Shown: positions 53,701 to 61,437 of the stretch, piece by piece
How positions within the stretch are numbered: position 1 is the stretch's first letter
Layout of the letters: the number at the start of each line of letters is the position of its first letter
NCBI RefSeq assembly: GCF_030705605.1
Contig: NZ_JAPCKK010000030.1
Location: forward strand, 248,001 to 312,000
Origin: Paenibacillus zeirhizosphaerae
GTDB taxonomy: Bacteria; Bacillota; Bacilli; Paenibacillales; Paenibacillaceae
Reading direction: 5' to 3'
DNA: 64,000 nt
Program-made: the position numbers and the translations under genes
Notes under the pieces: model-generated
The model's database searches: none
Seen by the model: the letters and a program-made list of their open reading frames with translations, nothing else
What the model was told of the DNA's origin: nothing

Positions 53701-56700
53701 TCCCGAAGCAAAATGTCCAGTGTAGCCCCATCCGCAATCAGATGATGAAGATCAAACAAGAGCATGCAGCGGGTCTCGGAAAGCCTCAGCAGTTTCACCC
53801 TGAACAGAGGAGCGGCCAGGAGATCGAAGGGTTGAACAAAATGGAGCAAGTAGTCCTCAAGCGCTGCTTCATCCATCGGCACAGCTTCCCAATATTGCTC
53901 AAGGCTTAGATCGGGAGCCGTTCGCATGAACGGATATCCTTGTACAATGTACAAATATGTACGCAGCACACGGTGCCTTGCCACGAGAGCTTGCAATGCT
54001 TCTACCAGTTGCGCTTCATTAAGTAGACCATGAATCTCAAGCTTGACCGGCATGTTATACAGCGTTGAATGTTCGGCTGCGGCTTGATGAAAATAGATGC
54101 GTTCCTGAGCAGAGGAACAGACGTAGTTCTCTCTTTCTCCGATGGCTGGAATCAAGGTGTAGGCATGGTCAACTTCTTGCCGCATTTCACGACACAGAGT
54201 TTCAACCGTCGAATGCTCGAATAGAGTCCGTATCGTAAGACTACACCCGAAATCGCGGTTTAGCTCATTCACAATCAGGGAAGCGGTCAGGGAATGTCCT
54301 CCAATGTGAAACAAAGAGTCATGAATGCCAAAGTTCACATCCTGAGGTACATATTTTTTCCAAATATCGTAAACTGCCTGTTCAACATCATTCCTTGGCA
54401 GCAAATAAGCGGTGTTACTCTGAAGCCTGCGGCGTACAGACAGCAGCTTTTTGTGATCCAGCTTGCCGTTGAGGGTCAGAGGCATGAACTCGGTCTCGTA
54501 GAAATGGGACGGGATCATATACGCAGGCAAGCGAGCCCCCAAATGTTCGCGAATTTCTTCATCAACAACTGTTCCTCGACATACCAGATAGGCGGCAAGC
54601 TCAGAATTCCCCATGTCATCCTTCTGTGTCATTACGACAGCATCGGCGATATGCTTGTGCTGCAGCAGTTGCTCTACAATTTCCCCGAGCTCGATACGGT
54701 AGCCCCTAATCTTGACCTGCTGGTCCATTCTGCCCAGATACTCGAGTTCGCCGTTTGTAAGCTGCCTAACAAGGTCTCCCGAACGGTAGAACCGTGTTTC
54801 TCCCATTAAAGGGTGTCTGACAAACCGCGCATTTGTCAGTTCCGGCTTGCCAAGGTACCCCATAGCTACACCCTGCCCGGTAATCCACAATTCTCCCGGC
54901 ACGCCGCAAGGCACTGGATGGAGGTCTCGATCCACCACCATCCCCCTCAAATGAGGCAAAAGCCTGCCAATGTTGCTGGACGAGGAGCGCAAATCTTCGG
55001 ATAACAACTTTTTATACGTCGCATGAATAGTGGTCTCCGTAATACCGTACATGTTAATTAGCTCGGAAGCCGGATGACACTCCGCCCAGGCCGCAATCTT
55101 GCCGGGGGTCAGCGCTTCACCGCCAAAAATCACATACCGCGGACTCCATGTCCGTAAAGCTTCTTCTTCGTGAATGAGCCGATAAAACGCAGAAGGCGTC
55201 TGATTCAGCACAGTCACGTTCTCTTCGGCCAGAAGCCTGGCGAAACGCCGAGTATCCTTGACAATGGAGTCCGGTACTATAATAAGCGAAGCCCCTGTCA
55301 CAAGCGCACCGAACATCTCCCACACCGAGAAATCAAAGCTGAAGGAGTGGAACAGGGTCCAGCGATCCTTGGAAGATAAAGAAAACAAGGTCAGCGTATG
55401 CTGAAGAAGGCTTGTGATTTGGCCATGCCGGATCACGGTTCCTTTGGGATTGCCCGATGTACCTGAAGTGTAAATAATGTAGGCCGGGTCCTCGGACAAC
55501 ACACCATTGCCTGAATATGCCTCCCCTCGTGGAGCCAATTCTCCTGTTAAATGCCACGTCATCTCATCCAAATATATTGTTACTCCGATTCCCAAGCCTT
55601 CCGGAGCTTCAAGGTTCCTGGCCGTCACCAAAAAGGCCGCTCCTGAGTCTTCGATCATATAGCGGAATCTTTCCTCGGGAAGTCCGGGTTCAACAGGCAG
55701 ATACGTACCCCCGGCACTCAAAATTGCCAGTATTCCTGCCACCATGTCAAATGATCGTTCAACCCGGATCGCAACGATTGTGCCCCGCTCCACACCTGCC
55801 TTTTGCAGGACGGTGGCAATGCAGTATACCTGATTCTTCAGCTCTCCATATGTCAATTTTTCGTTTCCACAGACAAGTGCAGTATGGTCAGGCACATCGC
55901 AAGCCTTACTGGCGAACATTTCATGCAGCAAGGGTGGTCCCGGCATTGCCAAATCCACGCTCATTTCATGTGCAAGCATGGACAGCGAGTCGGCAGCCGT
56001 CATGGAAATGCCGGCAATGGGCTGATCCGGTTGAGTCAGGACATTACCGAGCAAGACCATATATTGGTCCATCACTTGCCATGCGGAGAATTCGGTATAC
56101 CGGCCCGGATCATAGTACAGTTTGATTTGAACGGACTCGTCATGAACACTCAGGGAGAATGAAAAAGCCGCTCCAATGTCGTTCATCCATGTCAGACCAT
56201 GAACCGTTTCGAGCATCACTGCAATTTCAAAAAAAGGATTATCTGTACTCTCCCAAGACATTCCCAGTTCATCGGCCAACACTTCGAGCGGATAACGGGC
56301 ATATTCCTGAGATTGGCTCAAGCTCCTCCTGATTTGCAGCAAAAGCTCCTTGAATGTATCTGCCGACTTTACATTTACGGGGATAAAGGCAGCCGGAATG
56401 CCCAGCAGAAAGTAATCTGCCCCGCAATATTTGTAGACCAGCACGGAAGCTGCCGCCACTGCCAGCGCGTGCAGGTTGGCATTCGAGCCGTTACTTATAC
56501 GAATAAGCTCTTTGGCAGAGGATTCAGGAAGCTGGGCTGTAACGGCGTGACCGGATAACTGTGACTTGACAGGAGCCAATGACGGTTGCGGGAATCGGTC
56601 ATAAGGTACAATCGGCTTGGGCAATTCCTCAGATACAAACTGGATCAGTGTTTCTTTCTGATCGCGCAGACTTGCTGCAAGCAAAGCCTTTTCACTATAC

Positions 56701-56714
56701 AGTTGATTGGACAC
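47784..56714 (-). CDS. NRPS-2: partial C-A(Thr)-PCP-C-A(Gly)-PCP-C-A(Orn)-PCP
   Basis: 2976 residues. Residues 1-245 match only the C-terminal lobe of a condensation domain. The three A domains read DFWNIGMIHK (Thr), DIVQLGMIWK (Gly-like) and DVGEIGSVDK (Orn), taken by hand alignment to the PheA positions. The two internal C domains have HHLIADG and HHIIADG, as for L-residues. The first carrier has IGGHSL in place of LGGHSL; the others have LGGNS. The protein ends in a basic tail (QRKRDMLNRRRKR), perhaps a docking element for the ketosynthase of the next protein. The start is a GTG at 56714 with AAGGAG 9 bases upstream, 20 bp after NRPS-1. Confidence 0.92.
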   Translation of the reverse strand: MSNQLYSEKALLAASLRDQKETLIQFVSEELPKPIVPYDRFPQPSLAPVKSQLSGHAVTAQLPESSAKELIRISNGSNANLHALAVAAASVLVYKYCGADYFLLGIPAAFIPVNVKSADTFKELLLQIRRSLSQSQEYARYPLEVLADELGMSWESTDNPFFEIAVMLETVHGLTWMNDIGAAFSFSLSVHDESVQIKLYYDPGRYTEFSAWQVMDQYMVLLGNVLTQPDQPIAGISMTAADSLSMLAHEMSVDLAMPGPPLLHEMFASKACDVPDHTALVCGNEKLTYGELKNQVYCIATVLQKAGVERGTIVAIRVERSFDMVAGILAILSAGGTYLPVEPGLPEERFRYMIEDSGAAFLVTARNLEAPEGLGIGVTIYLDEMTWHLTGELAPRGEAYSGNGVLSEDPAYIIYTSGTSGNPKGTVIRHGQITSLLQHTLTLFSLSSKDRWTLFHSFSFDFSVWEMFGALVTGASLIIVPDSIVKDTRRFARLLAEENVTVLNQTPSAFYRLIHEEEALRTWSPRYVIFGGEALTPGKIAAWAECHPASELINMYGITETTIHATYKKLLSEDLRSSSSNIGRLLPHLRGMVVDRDLHPVPCGVPGELWITGQGVAMGYLGKPELTNARFVRHPLMGETRFYRSGDLVRQLTNGELEYLGRMDQQVKIRGYRIELGEIVEQLLQHKHIADAVVMTQKDDMGNSELAAYLVCRGTVVDEEIREHLGARLPAYMIPSHFYETEFMPLTLNGKLDHKKLLSVRRRLQSNTAYLLPRNDVEQAVYDIWKKYVPQDVNFGIHDSLFHIGGHSLTASLIVNELNRDFGCSLTIRTLFEHSTVETLCREMRQEVDHAYTLIPAIGERENYVCSSAQERIYFHQAAAEHSTLYNMPVKLEIHGLLNEAQLVEALQALVARHRVLRTYLYIVQGYPFMRTAPDLSLEQYWEAVPMDEAALEDYLLHFVQPFDLLAAPLFRVKLLRLSETRCMLLFDLHHLIADGATLDILLRDLLHLYEGKSLEPLMVEYKDYADWQKKELKTRDMAVHEAYWLEQFRDEIPLLALPADFPKKSHPDVQGDVLVSSCDPDILELLKELARQHHTTLFTVMLAAFYVLLHKYTGQEDIVVGTPAEGRERAELKHLAGVFVNSLALRSQPAANKTFMQFLKEVKHTVVSALEHQAYPFEQLVAKVGASRELNHNPLFDTWFSMQTSSELEQCGALRIKAAALSPGISKFDLSLYAVINHDHRLELLWEYKTGLFRTETIQQMSRHFTILLRELVLQASRPLQDISLLSEEQYYQITREWNPARSHYPVEAGIHVMFEQMAAAVGNHVALETPQLSLTYNELNSMANTLANRLRSKGVGRNALVGIMLGRSHRLIVAIMAVLKAGGAYLPIDPSFPEERIRHMLQSSRVKLVLADNLDRLNGWEESCAGEVLLLHDESSAQNGQCANLDPVNEPGDMAYVLYTSGSTGSPKGVVITHDNLFNFIHAMSEQTAWPAGSGVLALTTVSFDIFFVEMLLPLLKGMKVMMADEAMQQDLELLARLVGDKSVHTLQLTPSRLSMMLNHRHGTELLRQAQQILVGGEYFPLKLLAGLQKCTQAKIYNMYGPTETTIWSTVQELTTSSRNDIGRPLANTWLYVLDSQGQPVPPGIPGELYIGGEGVASGYYGNKQLTTERFIPDPFKGEGTMYRTGDWVRWLDDGCLMYMGRLDHQVKIRGYRIDTEEVQESMMSCEGVAQALVVTESARENGDILAGYYTAVGPCSPRQVRAHLMDLLPAYMIPGRLVHIASFPLTPNGKLDRKKLQTAEVIQDQEDERQGTDAASEWERQIAAIWSEVLELTGPVSTTDSFFELGGNSLQASTILLMIHERMGAEVALRQFFKQPTVRALSALAKSSSKSKVMAIPLAAAAESYPLSSAQRRMYFLYELEGEGISYNMPLMVKIRGRLDHNRLSLALDEMTRRHESLRTRFETVNGRPVQHIEPFAQIPVSYRQAFTDIERHDVISQFIQPFSLDKAPLARICIVSAQEEECIFMLDMHHIIADGISTDIFVRDFLALYQGTKLAQPAKVEYKDYSLWQSNLVHTDLYRTQEKFWLDTLGGELPILNLPIDRPRPPVKGYDGGTVKISLMPDLHHKLNRTAANKGVTINTLLLTAYYTLLFRITGQEDIIVGSPFANRQQADIRGVIGMFVNTVALRSRPAADKTVRQYMNEVADLLLLAQEHQELPFEHLIEKLNLPRDMSRNPLFDTMFSYQSKPLSLPQWPELRVEPYMVPFPVSKFDLSLNIVETSEEMLLELEYSAELFMAETVHRYMDYYIHILLAFTERSDQLLGDIEFLPAEERTRLLTGFHRQLAEPSPNEDFYTLFERAAHRYAQQTALVYEGRYLTYAELQRRVFVLACVLQSRGAGPGGKVGVLLERSMEGVVAILAVLRTGAAYVPIDPAYPEERVAHMLNDSGAEWLICHADTRQSVSSSVCCIPIEHVDWSQEPEQTSRPIVNSEDLMYIIYTSGSTGRPKGVMIGHRQFIAMCRIWREEYQLTRPEFSLLQLASIAFDVFTGDLGRTLLHGGKLVISSEEEKYDFRRLYSLMAGNRITLFESTSALIVPFMSYVSERNLDVSFLKLLIIGSDVCRVEDFNRLQARFGGAMRIVNSYGVTEATVDSSYYECRPGWSLPETKVPIGRPLPNVRFYILDKCAKLVPIGVTGELYIGGIGVGNGYHNNPELTDNRFLADPFVEGGRVYRTGDYARWLPDGTVEFLGRGDTQIKIRGLRIETGEIESALRRHPLISEAVVIARQDEGKELSLCAYYTAENNMDSQELRNTLTASLPEFMIPSHWMRLEQMPVSSNGKIDVKSFPVPVTGPTSHSDGGDRPETDIEIKLAEIWKHVLSCDQVGLDDNFFDLGGNSMSILEVNTRIREELSLEFSVATLFRYPTIRSFIVQLRAGDKEKEPAIVSQAAHQQQAAQIQDGNQRKRDMLNRRRKR

Positions 56715-56734
56715 ACCCTTATGCTCCTTCGCCG

Positions 56735-59700
56735 TTAAAATTGAAAGTCTACTTCTTCATACAATTCGGGACCCGGTCCCAACTCCTCATGGACCTTGAT
56801 ATCGGAAAGCGTGCGCTCCGGATCTACAGCCACCTGCTCCAGAACATGCATGTACCGTTCCGCCCACTTATGTATACTGGCTTCCGCAAACAGATGGTGT
56901 GCATATTCAATCATGAGCTTGACGGGTGCCTGATCTGTTACTAGTACAGTTACGGTAAGATCAAACTTGCTTTGTCCGTGATGCAGCGGGTTCATCACCA
57001 TTTCCATGTCCGGCATATCCCAGCGTTCCTCATAGGGCAGCATGGTAAATACGTTGCGGAAGAACGGCATCGTCCCGGGAGAAGCTTCCCTCTGCTTTTT
57101 AACCAAGTCAGCGAGGGGATAAAATTGGTATTGCATGGCCTGCAGCATGGATTGTCTGACTTGAGTGAGCAGTTTGGAACAAGAGCTATGGGGAACAGGT
57201 GCATTCCGCAACGGCAGCGTATTGACAAACATTCCGCTGATGGCATCCATATCCGGATGCCATCTTCCCGATAATGGAACCCCCACGATTACATCCTCCT
57301 GTCCGGTATACTTGTGCATGAGAATATAATGTGCTGTCAGCAGCACCGTAAATATTGACGTTTTGTGCTGTCTGGCGAGCGAGCATAGCTTCCCGGCCAG
57401 TTCCTCGGGAAACGGCCATTCAAGCTGGCTTCCGCCTCTGCTGTGATAGGAATGGGCGATATCAGGCGGCAGCGTCGCCGGAGCTGGCGCACCGTGAACC
57501 ACTGACATCCAATATTGCTCGGCCTCCAAGTATACTTCTGTCCTGCGAACTGCATTCTCCCACAGAGCATAATCCTTATATTGCAGTTGCACAGGGGCAC
57601 AGGTCTGCTGCTGATACAGCTTGATGAACTCCTGCATGAGCTGACGAACAGAATGATTGTCAGTTATGATGTGATGAAGGTCTCCCAACAGCACATAAGA
57701 GCCTTCGTCAAGCCGAAGCAGCTTTACCCGGAACAAAGGTGCCTGCTGTAGCTCAAAAGGATGGATAAAACCTGTGAGCTGGCGCTCAAGTCCTTCCGTA
57801 TCAACCTCTGCATATTCCAGTTTAAATGGGGCCTGATGATGTACAATTTGCCGGATTTCCCGGCCCATGACATGAAAGCTGGTGCGCAACGATTCATGGC
57901 GTCGAATCAGGGCCCGGAAAGCTTCTTCAGCTCTGCTCCGGTTGACTGATCCCTTAATTCCAATCATAAATGGCAGGTTGTAGGAGGTATGCTTGTCCTC
58001 CCACTGGGTGCTTATATACATGGCAAGCTGCGCAGAGGACAATGGGTACTCCCGCCCTTCAGGAGCCGGGACGATGGCTGGCAGATGATTCTTCCTGTCA
58101 ACGGCTGCGGCCAGAAATGCAGCAAGCTCTCCTAGAGTTGGATAACGGTAAATTTCCTGTACCGTAGCTTCAATTCCAAGCTCCTTCTGAATACCAATGA
58201 CTAGATACATGGCTTGAAGGGAATGTCCGCCAAGATCCATAAAGTGTGTATTGGACGAAACATTGCCCTGCAACGATAGTGTGTCTTGCCATAAATGCAG
58301 GACGACATGCTCCATTTCACTTCTTGGCGTAAATAAATGGCTGTCCTTGCCGTGCTTCCCTTCTTCCTGCATTGGAAGAGGCAAGGCTTTGATATCCAGC
58401 TTGCCATTCTGGTTCTGGGGCAGCTTCTCAACAGGAACAAAATGGCTGGGAATCATGTAACCCGGCAGCTTGGATTGCATATGCTCCCTTAGCCTTTGAG
58501 CAGAGAATTTCTCCGCTTCCCCCACGACATAAGCGCATAAATACGGCTCGGTTCCGCCTTGCTCCCTCACAATAACTGCAGCGGCAGCCACGTAGGGAGC
58601 AGATAACAAATGAGATTCGACATCGGCTAGCTCGATCCGATATCCCCTGATCTTGACCTGGCGGTCCATCCGTCCGAGGAAATCAAGCTGTCCCTCGGAG
58701 TCCCATCGGCCCAAATCACCGGTGCGATACATCCGTGAGCCGGGGGAAAACGGGTCGGGCACGAACCGCTCACGGGTCAACCCCGGGTTACTCCAATAAC
58801 CGCGGCCAACCCCATGTCCACCAATGCATATTTCACCGGGAACTCCGCGAGGTTTGACTCGCCCCGCTTCGTCGATCATATAGATGCTCACACCCTCAAC
58901 TGCTGTTCCAATCAAGACGCTGTCCGGTTCGTCGAATCGATACACGGTAGACCAGACCGTCGTTTCCGTTGGCCCGTACAAATTGTAAACATCAGCCCTC
59001 AGCTTCTTCTTCAAGGAACGGACAAGCTGCTCCGGAAGCGCCTCTCCTCCCAGCAGCACATCCGTTACACCCTGCAGCCGATTCACATTGGCGGGATGAC
59101 TGAGCAACGTTTTCAGCCTTGTAGGCGTTAGTTGGATGATGTTAATGCCGGAACGTTCAATCAATTCGCATAAGCGCATCGGGTCCTTTTGTTGCATAAC
59201 GTCGGCCATTACAATTTTCATTCCCTTGAGCAGAGGAAGCAACATTTCCACAATGAAAATATCGAATGAAAAGGTAGACAGTCCCAGCATGATTTTGCTC
59301 CGGGACCACTGGAGTTTGCGGTCAAATGATTGAATAAAATGAACCAGGTTGCGATTCTCGATCATGACGCCTTTTGGCTTGCCGGATGTTCCGGATGTAT
59401 ACAGCACATAGGCCAGATCGCGGGCAGAGCGGGTTGCCTTTACGTTTTCATAAATCCGGTGTCCTTCTTGTAATTCCGACACATTCACGATGGTCCTTAC
59501 CGGACTGAATTTGTTAAGAATCTCCCGGGTACGATGGTCCACCAGGATGAATGGTGAACCGGTATCTTCCAAGATATCCACGATACGGTCTGCGGGAAGC
59601 TCCGGGTCAATCGGCACAAAAGCCCCGCCTGCTTTCAAAATGGCAAGCACAGAGACAAGCAGGTCAATCGATCTCTCCATAAAAAGATTTACCGGAACCT

Positions 59701-61270
59701 CAGGTCCAACTCCGACTTCCTGTAGCTTGAGCGCAAGGTGATTCGCACGGTTGTTGATCCCGCTATAAGTCCAGCCGTCTTCTCCACATACGACCGCAAC
59801 CTGATCAGGGGTTTGACTGACCTGATGTTCGAACAGCACCGGGTATAGCTGTTCCGAATGCCGGTCGCTGTTACCAAGTCCGTTCCCCTGCTCGGACGTG
59901 AGAGAAAGGCTGGGCTGCCGCTGCCGCAATTCCGATTGATGCAAGTCCAGAAGCTGGTGTAAGGTGCCTTTTTTCAGATCATGCAAATGGCTAAGGAAAA
60001 AGGTGAAGTCTGTAATCATGTCCCGGATAAACGACGGGTCAAACTGACCCGTACGATAAGATGCGGAAATCCGGATGTCCGCAAAGGTCTGAATGCCTAC
60101 GGATATCGGATAATGGGAATGTTCCCTCATCGAATACGACGAGATAGCCAAATCTTCTCCGCCAAGCGATTCAGGCTGGAATAAGGGATAATTCTGGACG
60201 ACAAATAACGTATCGAATCCGCTGTTCTGACTCTTCTCACCCATCTCCTCCATGATTCTTGTCAAGGGGTAGAAGCTGTGGCGTTCGCATTCCAGCAACG
60301 ATTGATGAACCTGTCCGAGAAGCTGTGAACCGGGCGCGGAACCATCCAAACGTACTCGAAAAGGCAAGGTCTGTATCAACAATCCAATCATGTCTGTTAT
60401 ACCTTCAACCGGAACATTCCGGCCGGAAAGTGTTGTGCCAAAGAGCACATCGTTGCGGCCTGTATACACATGTAGAACCAATGCCCAAGCGGTATAACAC
60501 AAACCGGCTACCGTCATTTGATTCTCCATTGCAAATTGCTTTAACCGTTGAGTCTGCTCCGCAGACATCACATGCGTTTCTTGCAGCACCTCATCTTTCC
60601 ATTTATGTTTTCTTTTTGCAAAAAATGTGATCGAAGCATGCTCCGGATTGGCTAATGTCTCTCGCCAATAAGCGGATTCTTCGACAAGATTCAGGTTATG
60701 TATAAATTTGATATAATCTAGTTTCTTCCTTTTGGAAGACAAAACAGGTTCTTTTCCCTGTCGTAGTTGATGATAGGCATACCAGAATTCTTTAAGGAGA
60801 ATACCAGTGCTCCAGCCGTCAAACAAAATATGATGACTACTGATGAGAATTTGATATTGATTTGCTGCTAATTGAATAAGCCGTATTCGGAATGGCACTT
60901 CTTCCTGCAGCCGGAACCCGCGTTCCATATCTTCATCCATTATTCTCTTCAATTCTTCTCTGGCGTCCTTGGGCTCTTCCCCTGCTAGGAGGTCAATCCG
61001 AATTTCGGGTATACTATTTCTTAAAATAATCTGAACCGGCTGCCTTAGACCTGACCAGCGAAATTGGGATCGAAGAGATTCGTTGGCACGCACTACGATG
61101 TTCCAGGCTTCCTTAAAATCAGATATCCGGATGATTCCGGTCAAGGAGATGTTTAATTGCTCAAAGTAATATGGACTGCCCTGCTCATGGATACAATGAA
61201 ATAAAATCCCTTGCTGATTAGGCGATAAAGCGACAATGTTTTCTACATTCTCTCTCTTCAACCATTCCAT
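56735..61270 (-). CDS. NRPS-1: C-A(Gly)-PCP-C
   Basis: 1511 residues, first gene of the operon. The N-terminus (LKRENVENIVALSPNQQGI) resembles COM acceptor sequences, and the first C domain (SPNQQGILFH, FEQ; HHILFDG at 146-152) looks like a DCL domain that takes a D-configured donor. This fits reception of acyl-D-Asn from the starter NRPS. The A domain (465-965) reads DIVQLGLVWK, close to the Gly code DILQLGLIWK. The carrier has LGGHSLQA. The last C domain carries HHIITDN in place of HHxxxDG and ends in YEEVDFQF. The ATG at 61270 directly abuts its GGGAG box; a TTG three codons later (61261) has better spacing and may be the real start. Confidence 0.92.
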   Translation of the reverse strand: MEWLKRENVENIVALSPNQQGILFHCIHEQGSPYYFEQLNISLTGIIRISDFKEAWNIVVRANESLRSQFRWSGLRQPVQIILRNSIPEIRIDLLAGEEPKDAREELKRIMDEDMERGFRLQEEVPFRIRLIQLAANQYQILISSHHILFDGWSTGILLKEFWYAYHQLRQGKEPVLSSKRKKLDYIKFIHNLNLVEESAYWRETLANPEHASITFFAKRKHKWKDEVLQETHVMSAEQTQRLKQFAMENQMTVAGLCYTAWALVLHVYTGRNDVLFGTTLSGRNVPVEGITDMIGLLIQTLPFRVRLDGSAPGSQLLGQVHQSLLECERHSFYPLTRIMEEMGEKSQNSGFDTLFVVQNYPLFQPESLGGEDLAISSYSMREHSHYPISVGIQTFADIRISASYRTGQFDPSFIRDMITDFTFFLSHLHDLKKGTLHQLLDLHQSELRQRQPSLSLTSEQGNGLGNSDRHSEQLYPVLFEHQVSQTPDQVAVVCGEDGWTYSGINNRANHLALKLQEVGVGPEVPVNLFMERSIDLLVSVLAILKAGGAFVPIDPELPADRIVDILEDTGSPFILVDHRTREILNKFSPVRTIVNVSELQEGHRIYENVKATRSARDLAYVLYTSGTSGKPKGVMIENRNLVHFIQSFDRKLQWSRSKIMLGLSTFSFDIFIVEMLLPLLKGMKIVMADVMQQKDPMRLCELIERSGINIIQLTPTRLKTLLSHPANVNRLQGVTDVLLGGEALPEQLVRSLKKKLRADVYNLYGPTETTVWSTVYRFDEPDSVLIGTAVEGVSIYMIDEAGRVKPRGVPGEICIGGHGVGRGYWSNPGLTRERFVPDPFSPGSRMYRTGDLGRWDSEGQLDFLGRMDRQVKIRGYRIELADVESHLLSAPYVAAAAVIVREQGGTEPYLCAYVVGEAEKFSAQRLREHMQSKLPGYMIPSHFVPVEKLPQNQNGKLDIKALPLPMQEEGKHGKDSHLFTPRSEMEHVVLHLWQDTLSLQGNVSSNTHFMDLGGHSLQAMYLVIGIQKELGIEATVQEIYRYPTLGELAAFLAAAVDRKNHLPAIVPAPEGREYPLSSAQLAMYISTQWEDKHTSYNLPFMIGIKGSVNRSRAEEAFRALIRRHESLRTSFHVMGREIRQIVHHQAPFKLEYAEVDTEGLERQLTGFIHPFELQQAPLFRVKLLRLDEGSYVLLGDLHHIITDNHSVRQLMQEFIKLYQQQTCAPVQLQYKDYALWENAVRRTEVYLEAEQYWMSVVHGAPAPATLPPDIAHSYHSRGGSQLEWPFPEELAGKLCSLARQHKTSIFTVLLTAHYILMHKYTGQEDVIVGVPLSGRWHPDMDAISGMFVNTLPLRNAPVPHSSCSKLLTQVRQSMLQAMQYQFYPLADLVKKQREASPGTMPFFRNVFTMLPYEERWDMPDMEMVMNPLHHGQSKFDLTVTVLVTDQAPVKLMIEYAHHLFAEASIHKWAERYMHVLEQVAVDPERTLSDIKVHEELGPGPELYEEVDFQF

Positions 61271-61330
61271 CTCCCTGATATAAAAAAAGAATAAATTGCA
61301 AAAAAAATGTATAATTGATCATCTGATGAA

Positions 61331-61376
61331 ATTATAAAATATTCTTCCTGTCGAAATCCTGAAAAGCTTGTCGCAA
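61331..61376 (-). promoter_or_regulatory. Promoter and direct repeats of the biosynthetic operon
   Basis: On the minus strand a TATAAT (61336-61331) lies about 60 bp upstream of NRPS-1 with no good -35 box. Two similar 10-mers, TTGCGACAAG (61376-61367) and TTTCGACAGG (61356-61347), are 20 bp apart in direct orientation, the nearer one over the -35 position. Paired direct repeats about 21 bp apart are the usual layout of LytTR-regulator sites, and a LytTR regulator is divergently encoded, though the bases differ from known AgrA/ComE motifs. Confidence 0.4.
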
Positions 61377-61437
61377 GAAACATATTTTTTTGAATTACGA
61401 TATCCGAAAGTATAAATTAGAAAGGTAAGCTGATCTT

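Noticed and set aside
56735-61270. NRPS-1 as the lipid-loading first module because it begins with a C domain and is encoded first
   Set aside because: Its first C domain text (SPNQQGILFH, FEQ) and COM-like N-terminus fit acceptance of a D-aminoacyl donor better, and a separate starter-type C domain exists in the Asn NRPS.
16022-61270. Identity with the paenilamicin or edeine clusters
   Set aside because: The shared features (D-Asn cap, GNAT, peptidase) are there, but the residue order Gly-Thr-Gly-Orn-ketide-Val/Ile-Lys-Thr-Pro-X does not match either product as I know it.
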